64,000 nt of DNA from Desulfuromonadales bacterium (lineage in GTDB: Bacteria > Desulfobacterota > Desulfuromonadia > Desulfuromonadales > JAGXHI01): the NCBI GenBank assembly GCA_024636295.1, contig JAGXHI010000066.1, positions 1 through 64,000 of the forward strand, written 5' to 3'. A model generated the notes under the pieces. That model had not been told where the DNA came from. It did no database searches and saw only the letters and a list, made by a program, of their open reading frames with translations. Position 1 is the stretch's first letter, and each line of letters opens with the position of its first letter. This document shows positions 8,843-15,698 of this stretch, piece by piece. Made by a program: the position numbers and the translations under genes.

Positions 8843-9037
8843 TTAACCGCCGGTGCCGGCGGGCTCGACTAATTCGTTTGCCGCCTCAGTAAAGATTGCG
8901 GTTGCATTTGTTCCGATGAGTGTCACCGCCGTAATACAAACAATAGCAATCAGCGCCAGCATCAGGGCGTATTCCACCATCGTCGCCCCTTCTTCATCCT
9001 TCACGAGCTGCATCATTTTCGCCATGAACTTTTCCAT
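8843..9037 (-). CDS. flp: Flp family type IVb pilin (second copy)
   Basis: This 64-residue prepilin reads MEKFMAKMMQLVKDEEG followed by ATMVEYALMLALIAIVC. The TadV cleavage site is after the Gly of EEG, and Glu5 plus Tyr6 of the mature pilin are the Flp signature. The mature protein is about 47 residues, including a Thr/Ala-rich tail. GGAGGAAAAAA directly before the ATG fixes this start over a longer frame. It is a close paralogue of the pilin encoded at 9494-9682, and both genes share a conserved leader hairpin, so the pair looks like a tandem duplication. Confidence 0.92.
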   Translation of the reverse strand: MEKFMAKMMQLVKDEEGATMVEYALMLALIAIVCITAVTLIGTNATAIFTEAANELVEPAGTGG

Positions 9038-9086
9038 TTTTTTCCTCCTTGTTCTTCCGGTGCGACGGATTCGCACCCGACGATTG

Positions 9087-9113
9087 GAATTGAAGACCCC
9101 ATGCCTTCAATTC
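9087..9113 (-). promoter_or_regulatory. Leader hairpin of the second flp gene
   Basis: A perfect 9-bp stem (GAATTGAAG / CTTCAATTC) with a 9-nt loop lies 50-76 nt upstream of the pilin start. Almost the same sequence precedes the other pilin (9715-9741), which suggests a retained regulatory RNA structure rather than a chance palindrome. Confidence 0.5.
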
Positions 9114-9493
9114 GGGTTGGACTGCTCGAAAAACCTTTCTCACCGCCCGTTCGCTGCGCTCTCTCGAGGGCGCGGAGGGCGCGGAGAAAAGCTGAAGTCT
9201 TAATTGGACGCGGATAACATCTGATAAAATCTGATCTAATCAAAAGCCCTTATCCCTTCGCTTTTGGCCCCCTCTCCCTTGATGGGAGAGGGCTGGGGAG
9301 AGGGTGAAAGTGTCTTCAAAAAGTCCCCCCTCGCCTCGATCCCCTCCCACGGGGGGGGAAGCTCAATCACAGAGATGATCAGGTGAAACCGATCTTTCCT
9401 TTTGATGTATCCCCATGATCCCCTTCATCCCTGTAAATTGTCTTTCCGTCTTGTCTTGCGTTCTTCGCGGCCTTCCGTGAGGTGTGCGACGGA
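9114..9493. repeat. Repeat modules between the two flp genes
   Basis: A D-type module 'caccgcccgttcgctgcgc' (9140-9185), a C-type module (9203-9238), the A hairpin (9270-9308) and the B hairpin module (9325-9363) lie here, followed by an unrecognised stretch. No gene is supported. Confidence 0.6.
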
Positions 9494-9682
9494 TTATTCC
9501 TGGCCGCTCAGTGCCAGGTGCAATTCAGCGTTCTCGAAAATAGTATTTGCACTGCCGCCGACAGCTGTCACAGCTGCAACGCAGACAATCGCGATCAGCG
9601 CCAGCATCAGGGCGTATTCCACCATGGTCGCCCCTTCGTCATCCTTCACGAGCTGCATTATTTTCAGCAGGAAAATTTCCAT
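9494..9682 (-). CDS. flp: Flp family type IVb pilin (first copy)
   Basis: This 62-residue prepilin reads MEIFLLKIMQLVKDDEG followed by ATMVEYALMLALIAIVC. The cleavage site after Gly and the mature Glu5-Tyr6 motif are as in its paralogue. GGAGGAAAGA immediately upstream sets the start. It is the first gene after the sigma-54-type promoter at 9931-9945 and is therefore the best candidate for the major pilin of this locus. Its differences from the second copy are concentrated in the leader and the last 20 residues, the surface-exposed part. Confidence 0.92.
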   Translation of the reverse strand: MEIFLLKIMQLVKDDEGATMVEYALMLALIAIVCVAAVTAVGGSANTIFENAELHLALSGQE

Positions 9683-9714
9683 TCTTTCCTCCTTGCGGAG
9701 AACCTGATTGATGG

Positions 9715-9741
9715 GAATTGAAGACACCATGCCTTCAACTC
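9715..9741 (-). promoter_or_regulatory. Leader hairpin of the first flp gene
   Basis: A 9-bp stem with one mismatch (GAATTGAAG / CTTCAACTC) and a 9-nt loop lies 33-59 nt upstream of the start. It matches the hairpin before the second flp gene in stem and loop (loop ACACCATGC versus ACCCCATGC on the plus strand). Confidence 0.5.
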
Positions 9742-9930
9742 TGCGTGAAACTCTGGTGTGCGGATGGTTTTTTGGAATGGTAAGTCCCCGGGCCGGTCAT
9801 TAACTTTGTCCTATGCAAAAAATGATGAATATAAGTGCGAGTGGATCCCCCTCAGGATCGGGTTGTACGAAGTATTTTATTTTGCATTGATAATTAGAAT
9901 CCTTAAATAATCTCGTTTTGGTATGACCCA

Positions 9931-9945
9931 GCAATATAAGTGCCA
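9931..9945 (-). promoter_or_regulatory. Sigma-54 (-24/-12) promoter of the flp/tad locus
   Basis: The minus strand reads TGGCACTTATATTGC, an exact match to the RpoN consensus TGGCAC-N5-TTGC with the invariant GG and GC at 10-nt spacing, followed by T. It points toward the pilin genes, and the predicted start of transcription near 9919 gives a leader of about 237 nt. Two related 13-nt segments (10056-10068 and 10101-10113, GGAA-GTT-C-GC pattern) lie about 110-170 bp upstream, where enhancer-binding activators usually sit. Confidence 0.75.
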
Positions 9946-10862
9946 ATATTTCAAATTACTGTTTTTGCTTGAGTTTTTAATATTTGCCAAAGGTTTCTAT
10001 GGAAATGTTAAGTTTTTCGACAGGAGGCAGGACTCGAACAGGAAGTGGTTAAAACGGAACGTTGCCGCAAATGGAGGGCCGGGGCGGGCGATAAGGCGCC
10101 GGAATGTTTCAGCAACGGAATTTAATAAGAGAAAAATCGCGGAAAAAGGGCTTGGGTTTTGGTTTAACTATCTATAAAGTAAAACAATATTCCGGAGTAA
10201 AATAATGTTGAAAAGCCGTCCGTTGTCCGTTGTCCATTGTCCGTTGCGAAAAGAATTAACTCCCCTCCCCCTTGTGGGAGGGGATTGAGGGGAGGGGGCG
10301 ATTTTGATCTGTGTTCAAAGAAAGATTTGTGATTGGTCATCTGATTCAAATCTGATTTTATCCGCGCCCATCGGATTTGATCCGCGTCCAATTAAGAATT
10401 CAATCCTTGATTTCCTCAGTGTTCTCTAGAGAGCGAAGCGAACGGGTGATGATACAGATTTTATCAGAGTATTTCCGCACTATCCGCGTTCCATTGCCTT
10501 AAGGGTTTTGCATAACTAATCCGTGAAAATCCGTGTTCATCTGTGGCTAAAATCTTTTTCACCACCCGTTCCCTTCGCTCACTGGAGACTCAGAGGGCAC
10601 AGAGAAAATCAGAGTCAAATCTTTTTAATTGGACACAGATAAAATCAGATAAATGCGGATGGGCCTGGTTCAAAATCGGCTATTTTACCCTTATCCGTTT
10701 TCAATGGGTTCCATTCGTGAAAATCCGTGTTCATTCGTGGCTAAAGTTTTTTTCACCACCCGTTCGCTTCGCTCACTGGAGACTCATAGGGCACAGAGAA
10801 AATCAGGGTTTATCTGCGGCAAAGAAAATTTTACAGTTTTTAAATGACCAAGGGGATTTGCG
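9946..10862. repeat. Upstream region of flp and mltA with repeat modules
   Basis: 9946-10190 is unique sequence that could carry activator sites for the flp promoter. From 10255 repeats begin: an inverted B hairpin module (10259-10300), C and D modules in reverse orientation (10345-10450), then E, D, C, E and D modules in the forward orientation (10520-10552, 10558-10600, 10622-10660, 10707-10745, 10755-10800). The switch of orientation falls at about 10450-10515, between the divergent flp and mltA genes. An 84-codon open frame here is not convincing. Confidence 0.6.
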
Positions 10863-12023
10863 ATGCGTATGAAATGGATGGTTCGGTTCGGCAGCCTTTT
10901 TCTTCTGACTCTTATATCCCTGGGGGGTGGGTGTATCAAGGCGCCCGAACCGCCGCCGCCTCCGCCGCTGGAGCCGGTTTCCTGGGAATCCCTCGAGGGA
11001 TGGGAGACGGACGATCCCCGGTCGGCGCTGACGGCTTTTCTGGAGAGTTGCCGGGCTCTGGGGCGAAAGGCCGACTGGCGGGATGTATGTGAGAAAGCCG
11101 GTACGGTTGACGGGGGGGACAGCATGGCCGTCCGGAGTTTCTTCCGGGGTGAATTTCTTCCCTACCGCGTAAACAATCCCGACGGTTCCAGGACGGGGAT
11201 GATCACCGGCTACTACGTCCCCGAACTCGAGGGACGGCGGGCGCCTGTCGAAGGATTTGCTCATCCCCTGTACGCCCTGCCGGAAGACATGCTGGTGATC
11301 GATATGGGCGGGCTCTATCCCGATCTGAAAAATTACCGCCTTAGGGGCAGGGTGGAGGGCCGGAAGGTGGTGCCGTACTACAGCCGGGGTGAGATCGACG
11401 GAGGCAAGGCGCCGCTGAAGGGGCAGGAGCTCGTCTGGGTGCAGGACCCGGTGGAGCTCTTCTTTCTCCACATTCAGGGCTCCGGTCGGATCCGCCTGGA
11501 AAACGGGGATCGTTTCCTGGTGAGCTACGCCGATCAGAACGGACATCCCTACCGATCCATCGGAAAAATTCTCGCCAATCGCGGAGAGCTGCCGCTGGAG
11601 GGCATGTCGATGCAGAAGATCCGACAGTGGGCCATCGACAATCCCGAGAGGGCAAAAAGCCTTCTTGCGGAAAACCCCAGCTATATTTTCTTCCGCGAAC
11701 TGCCTCCCGAGGTCCAGAGCCCTCCGGGCGCCCTCGGCGTTCCTTTGACCGCCGAGAGAAGCCTGGCCGTGGACCGCCGCGTCATTCCCCTGGGGGCGCC
11801 GGTCTTCCTCTCCACTACCCGACCCTGGCCCGAGAATGAAACGCCCCTGCAACGGCTGATGGTGGCCCAGGACACGGGCGGCGCCATCAAGGGCGCGGTG
11901 CGCGCCGATTTTTTCTGGGGATTCGGCCACGAAGCGGGAGAGCTGGCCGGCCGCATGAAGCAGGATGGGAAAATGTGGGTGCTGCTGCCGAAGAATATGG
12001 AGGTCGTGGTGGCGGATAATTAG
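10863..12023 (+). CDS. mltA: Membrane-bound lytic murein transglycosylase A (MltA)
   Basis: This 386-residue outer-membrane lipoprotein cleaves peptidoglycan glycan strands to 1,6-anhydro products. The signal peptide ends in the lipobox LGGGC (about residues 20-24), followed by a proline run. The MltA barrel domain follows (about 80-300, with GMITGYYVPELEG and FFLHIQGSGRIRL). A C-terminal 3D domain (about 310-380) contains the catalytic-Asp region AQDTGGAIKGAVRADFF. AAGGGG lies 7 nt before the ATG. Its TAG stop codon is formed by the left end of the foldback repeat that follows. Confidence 0.93.
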   Translation: MRMKWMVRFGSLFLLTLISLGGGCIKAPEPPPPPPLEPVSWESLEGWETDDPRSALTAFLESCRALGRKADWRDVCEKAGTVDGGDSMAVRSFFRGEFLPYRVNNPDGSRTGMITGYYVPELEGRRAPVEGFAHPLYALPEDMLVIDMGGLYPDLKNYRLRGRVEGRKVVPYYSRGEIDGGKAPLKGQELVWVQDPVELFFLHIQGSGRIRLENGDRFLVSYADQNGHPYRSIGKILANRGELPLEGMSMQKIRQWAIDNPERAKSLLAENPSYIFFRELPPEVQSPPGALGVPLTAERSLAVDRRVIPLGAPVFLSTTRPWPENETPLQRLMVAQDTGGAIKGAVRADFFWGFGHEAGELAGRMKQDGKMWVLLPKNMEVVVADN

Positions 12024-12164
12024 TTTTCGTCCGGAAACGGCCCTTTTCCGCAATCTCGGCGTCAACCCGCGGATTTGATTGTGCGGCGTAAAGTACTACG
12101 CCTCCGCTCAAATCCTTGGTTTCCTTGACCTTGCGAAAAATTGCTCGTTTCCGGATCGAAAACT
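12022..12164 (+). repeat. Foldback (long imperfect palindrome) element, copy 1
   Basis: This ~143-bp element starts AGTTTTCGTCCGGAAACG and ends with its imperfect inverse. Internal segments pair as well: GCGGATTTGA with TCAAATCC, and GGCGTA with TACGCC. The whole element can fold into one interrupted hairpin with arms of about 68 nt. A non-palindromic tail, 'gcctttgtgcttcccgggg', follows to about 12193. The first two bases complete the TAG stop of mltA. Confidence 0.75.
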
Positions 12165-12711
12165 GCCTTTGTGCTTCCCGGGGTTTCTGGATGCGCAGTA
12201 ATAGAGGAAGATCTCACCGCCCGTTCGCTGCGCTCTCTCGAGGACGTGGAGTTCGCGGAGAAAAGCTAAGTTCTTAATGGGACGCGGATCACATCTGATG
12301 CACGCGGATAAAGATCTGATCAAAGCCTTAAAAGCTTTTACTGCTCACCACTCACTGTTCACGGCTCACTTCGCTTTTCAGCTCCCTCTCCACCCCTTCC
12401 CACAAGGGGAGGGGTGGTGTTAATCACCAATCACAATCAAATTCATCCCCTTCATCCCTGTAAATACACGATTTATGTTGTATCCGGTTTATCCGCGAAT
12501 ATCCGGCGTTCATCTTCGGCGGTTTTGAAACATCTCACGCCCGTTTCCAAACCATTCGGGTGCTGTTTGATTCTAAATCCGATCTTATCAGATGTTATGC
12601 GTTCCGATGCCTATCGCCTTACGATTTTTCAGATCTTCCTCCGTGACTCCGTGGTGAAAAAGATTTAGCGCCTTTCGCGTTTCTTCCGGAAAATGTCGCA
12701 AATTCCGACGA

Positions 12712-12739
12712 TTGACACCCCCCCTCTTTCTGTTAAAAG
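12712..12739 (+). promoter_or_regulatory. Candidate sigma-70 promoter upstream of the AlgH-family gene
   Basis: A perfect TTGACA (12712-12717) is followed after 16 nt by TAAAAG (12734-12739). The -10 box overlaps a strong ribosome-binding sequence, so this promoter and the mini-ORF at 12751 are partly competing readings. Confidence 0.4.
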
Positions 12740-12750
12740 GAGGTCAAGAG

Positions 12751-12780
12751 ATGAACCGGCAGGTTCGCATTTACCGGTGA
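12751..12780 (+). other. Possible nine-codon leader peptide ORF (MNRQVRIYR)
   Basis: A short frame ATG...TGA follows an ideal ribosome site (AAGGAGG at 12737-12743, spacing 7) in the 5' region of the AlgH-family gene. It encodes a basic nonapeptide. It may be a regulatory leader or a chance occurrence, since the candidate promoter would start transcription only about 5 nt before the ATG. Confidence 0.3.
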
Positions 12781-12926
12781 GCCGATATCGAAAAAAGAAA
12801 AGAGCGTGACCTTTACTGTGACGGAAAAATAAGACCTGAAGAAATCTAGACCTGAAGAAATCGGTTGCGATCCGGACGAAATTGCAGAAGTTGCCGTCAC
12901 AAAGTCCTGAATCGAAAGGAGATACA

Positions 12927-13532
12927 ATGCGGGATTTCCTTCGCATCAGCATAGGCGTTTCCCTCTGGATAGCGGTTTTTCTGGTGGCGATGCCGGCGCC
13001 CGTCCTGGGAGGGACGGGTCCGGACCCAGCCATCGGCATGTTCCTGATCGCCAATCCCGGAATGCGGGATCCGAGATTCCAGGAATCGGTTATCCTTCTG
13101 CTGAAGCATGATGAAATGGGGTCTCTGGGTCTGGTCGTCAACCGGCAGACCCGGGTGATCCTGCAGGAGATTCTTCCGGAGGCGGACAGGCCGGGATTAG
13201 GGGATAAACAGGTATTTATCGGAGGACCGTTGTCCCTGAGAGATGCGCTGGTGCTGGTTCGCAGCGACAATCCGCCCGAGGATTCCAGCAAGATTTTCGG
13301 CAGGGTGCACCTGACGGGAATTGATCAACTCCTGGAGCATTCCTCCAGAAATGACCGCGCCCCTGACTTTCACATTTATGTCGGGCATGCCGGATGGGCG
13401 CCGGGTCAGCTTCAGGAGGAACTGGAGCGGGGGGTATGGCTCGTTGTCCCAGCGGATGAAAATTCCGTATTCGATTCGGAGCCGGAGAGGGTGTGGGAGC
13501 GGCTCAAAGCGGTAATACGGATAGTCATCTAG
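12927..13532 (+). CDS. AlgH/YqgE-family (DUF179) protein with signal peptide
   Basis: This 201-residue protein carries the full AlgH/YqgE fold signature: GMFLIANPGMRDPRFQESVI, LGLVVNR, FIGGPL and YVGHAGWAPGQLQEEL. The family is usually cytoplasmic, about 185-190 residues, and of uncertain function (once linked to alginate regulation). Here about 30 extra N-terminal residues form a typical Sec signal sequence (LRISIGVSLWIAVFLVAMPAPVLGG) before the usual start, so the protein is probably exported. AAGGAGATACA before the ATG supports this start. The ORF stop TAG is completed by a foldback element. Confidence 0.85.
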   Translation: MRDFLRISIGVSLWIAVFLVAMPAPVLGGTGPDPAIGMFLIANPGMRDPRFQESVILLLKHDEMGSLGLVVNRQTRVILQEILPEADRPGLGDKQVFIGGPLSLRDALVLVRSDNPPEDSSKIFGRVHLTGIDQLLEHSSRNDRAPDFHIYVGHAGWAPGQLQEELERGVWLVVPADENSVFDSEPERVWERLKAVIRIVI

Positions 13533-13671
13533 TTTGGCCGGAAACGGCCCTTTTCCGCAATCTCTGCGTCAACCCGCTGATTTGATTGTGCGGCGTAAAG
13601 TACTACGTCTCCGCTCAAATCCTTGGTTTCCTTGACCTTGCGAAAAATTGCTCGTTTCCGGATCGAAAACT
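13531..13671 (+). repeat. Foldback element, copy 2
   Basis: This ~141-bp copy has a slightly diverged left end (AGTTTGGCCGGAAACGG) and the conserved right end GATCGAAAACT, with the tail extending to about 13695. It lies immediately downstream of the AlgH-family gene and supplies the AG of that gene's TAG stop. Confidence 0.75.
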
Positions 13672-13863
13672 GCATTTGTGCTTTCCGGGGTTTACGGCTG
13701 GACACTGCCTCAAAAAATCCAATGGTACAATGGTACGCGGATCAAATCTGATGCTTCGCAGGCGCGGATTAAATTCTGATTTAAGCTTAGGTTTTAAATC
13801 AGATCTTTATCCGCGCCTTTTCTGCGTAAATCCGCGTCCTATTGCCTTTGGGTATCTTAAATC

Positions 13864-13986
13864 TTTTCCGCAATCTCTGCGTCAACCCGCGGATTTGATT
13901 GTGCGGCGTAAAGTACTACGCCTCCGCTCAAATCCTTGGTTTCCTTGACCTTGCGAAAAAATTGCTCGTTTCCGGATCGAAAACTG
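13864..13986 (+). repeat. Foldback element, copy 3 (left end missing)
   Basis: This copy begins at the internal TTTTCCGCAATCTC and lacks the outer 20 bases of the left arm; the right arm and the tail (to about 14015) are intact. It lies about 190 bp after copy 2 in the same orientation. Between them lie C-type repeat modules (13736-13850) and no gene. Confidence 0.7.
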
Positions 13987-14056
13987 CCTTTGTGCTTCCC
14001 GGGGTTTCTGGATGGACGCCATCTAAGTCCTGGAAATGCCCTCTCTCCCTTGAAAA

Positions 14057-14099
14057 TCCCCCTCCCCTCAATCCCCTCCTACAACGGGGAGGGGAAGCT
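14057..14099. repeat. B-type hairpin repeat module
   Basis: C-rich and G-rich arms (cccctcccc / ggggagggg), as in the modules of the tad region, lie here. The module directly abuts the stop codon of the minus-strand oxidoreductase and could act as its transcript end. Confidence 0.5.
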
Positions 14100-15092
14100 T
14101 TACTCCTCACCCACCTTCAGCACGATCTTTCCGAAATGCCGGTCCTCCTCCATCATCCGATGCGCTTCCCGGACGTCATCCAGCGGGAAAATTTTTTCGA
14201 TCAGCGGTACGATTGTGCGGTCGGAGAATTTCGGCAGGGCGCGGCGGGTGAATTCCTCGACGATCTCCGCCTTCTGGGATATGGGGCGGGAGCGAAGGAC
14301 GGAGCCGATGATCTGCTGGCGCTTGACCATCATCAGGGCCAGGTTGAGTTCGGCCTTGATGCCGCTGATGATGCCGATGACGACGAGCTTACCCTCGATA
14401 CCCAGGGATTTCATGTTGGGATCGAGATATTTCGCCCCGACATGATCCAGAATGAGGTCGGCGCCTTTCTTCCCGGTGAATTCCTTGACCGCATCCGAGA
14501 AATCGGGCGTCTGCGTGAAATCGATCACCAGATCGGCGCCGAGTTCCCGCACCCGTTCCATTTTGGAGGGATGTGCTGTGACGATCAGCCGGCACTCCGG
14601 CGCGAGCGCCCGGCAGAGCTGGATGGCTGCCGTGTTGACGCCGCCGCCTCCCCCATGCAGAATGGCCGTCTGGCCGGCCCGGAACCCTCCGAGCATGAAG
14701 ATATTCGAGAAAGCCGTGATGTACGACTCGCACACGCAGGCCGCTTCCTCGAAGCTCATGCTCTCGGGAATGGCCATCAGGTGTCCGGCATAGGCGACCG
14801 CGTATTCAGCATATCCTCCGCCGCCCACCAGGGAAATGACCCTGTCCCCTTTTTTCCATCCGGAGACGCCAGGACCCAACTCCTCGACGATTCCGGCGAC
14901 CTCCAGACCCAGAATTTCCGACTCTCCTGGAGGCGGCGGATATTTACCTTCTCTCTGCACGAGGTCGGGCCGGTTGATCGAGGTTGCAACGACCCGGATC
15001 AGCACCTGTTTTTCCCCGGGGGACGGTTTTTCCGCTTCTCCCATCTTGAGGGCGTCGATCCCTCCGAATCCATCCAGCAGCACAGCTTTCAT
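14100..15092 (-). CDS. Quinone oxidoreductase-like NAD(P)H dehydrogenase (MDR superfamily)
   Basis: This 330-residue medium-chain dehydrogenase resembles the PIG3/QOR-like subgroup. The N-terminal GroES-like domain contains VRVVATSINRPDLVQREGKYPPPPG. The Rossmann domain has the nucleotide motif HGGGGGVNTAAIQLCRAL (about residues 140-165). The zinc-binding cysteines of alcohol dehydrogenases are absent, as expected for quinone reductases. AAGGAG lies 9 nt upstream of the internal ATG chosen. It appears to be a single-gene unit flanked by repeats. The substrate cannot be inferred. Confidence 0.82.
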   Translation of the reverse strand: MKAVLLDGFGGIDALKMGEAEKPSPGEKQVLIRVVATSINRPDLVQREGKYPPPPGESEILGLEVAGIVEELGPGVSGWKKGDRVISLVGGGGYAEYAVAYAGHLMAIPESMSFEEAACVCESYITAFSNIFMLGGFRAGQTAILHGGGGGVNTAAIQLCRALAPECRLIVTAHPSKMERVRELGADLVIDFTQTPDFSDAVKEFTGKKGADLILDHVGAKYLDPNMKSLGIEGKLVVIGIISGIKAELNLALMMVKRQQIIGSVLRSRPISQKAEIVEEFTRRALPKFSDRTIVPLIEKIFPLDDVREAHRMMEEDRHFGKIVLKVGEE

Positions 15093-15698
15093 AGTATTCT
15101 CTCCTTTATTTTTGAAGGTCAACGACTCAAACCCTTTTCACCACCCGTTCGTTTCCCTCACTCGAGGACGCAGAGACAATCAGGTGCAGAAATCTCTTTT
15201 AATTGAACGCAGATAAAATCGGATCAATGCGGATAAAGTTCCGATTTAAACCTATCAGGGGGATATTGATTTCATCCGACTTTATCAGATGTTATCCGCG
15301 GCCAAAATGCCTTTCGCCGTCGGTTTTCCGGGTCTTTTTTCCCAGCGTCCTCGCGTGCTCCGTGCTGAGCAGGGATCGCGTCCCTTTTCCGAGATGATGC
15401 TTTGGCAAGAAAGCAAAATAGCCGATGGCTAAGCAAAAAACGCCAAATGCAAGGCGCGCGATTGTCGAGCAATGAGGCGTACTGACGTACGTCGAAACAG
15501 CGAGAGCAATTGCAGCAACGCAGCAGTTGGTGAGTTTTTGCGACGCCATCACATTATAGAAGACCCGGGGGGCTTGCAACCTGTTTCCAGGCCTGAGGGT
15601 TCGCTATTTTTAAGAGGGTTTAAGAAGGGATTGCATTTCGAAGCCTCTTAATATAACCTAATTCTCGTTTGCCAGGAAAACCTTCCGGATTATTTATT
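15093..15698. repeat. Gap with interspersed repeats including a GACGCCATC-ended element
   Basis: D and C modules lie at 15138-15235. The stretch 15385-15552 is a separate repeat that contains the palindrome GTACTGACGTAC-like core (15480-15492) and ends TTTTTGCGACGCCATC. The same end occurs inverted at 30260-30277 and, degraded, at 37551-37562. A 95-codon minus-strand frame in it is an artefact of the repeat. No gene is supported. Confidence 0.55.

Larger units (their letters stand above)
12194..12926. repeat. Repeat-rich gap between mltA and algH
   Basis: A D-type module (12216-12260), C-type modules (12280-12320 and 12584-12605), a partial B hairpin (12380-12420) and a 'cttcatccctgtaaat' tract (12448-12470) lie here. 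The last 220 bases are the unique leader of the AlgH-family gene, with a candidate promoter and a mini-ORF. No protein gene is supported before 12927. Confidence 0.55.

Noticed and set aside
9923..10177. 84-codon plus-strand frame upstream of the pilins
   Set aside because: It covers the sigma-54 promoter, lacks a ribosome site and has a random-looking composition.
11887..12111. Minus-strand frame that reads through foldback copy 1
   Set aside because: It combines mltA antisense with repeat sequence, and similar frames arise in every copy of the element.
15292..15579. 95-codon minus-strand frame starting MQAPRVFYN
   Set aside because: It lies in a dispersed repeat ending GCGACGCCATC and is a by-product of that repeat.
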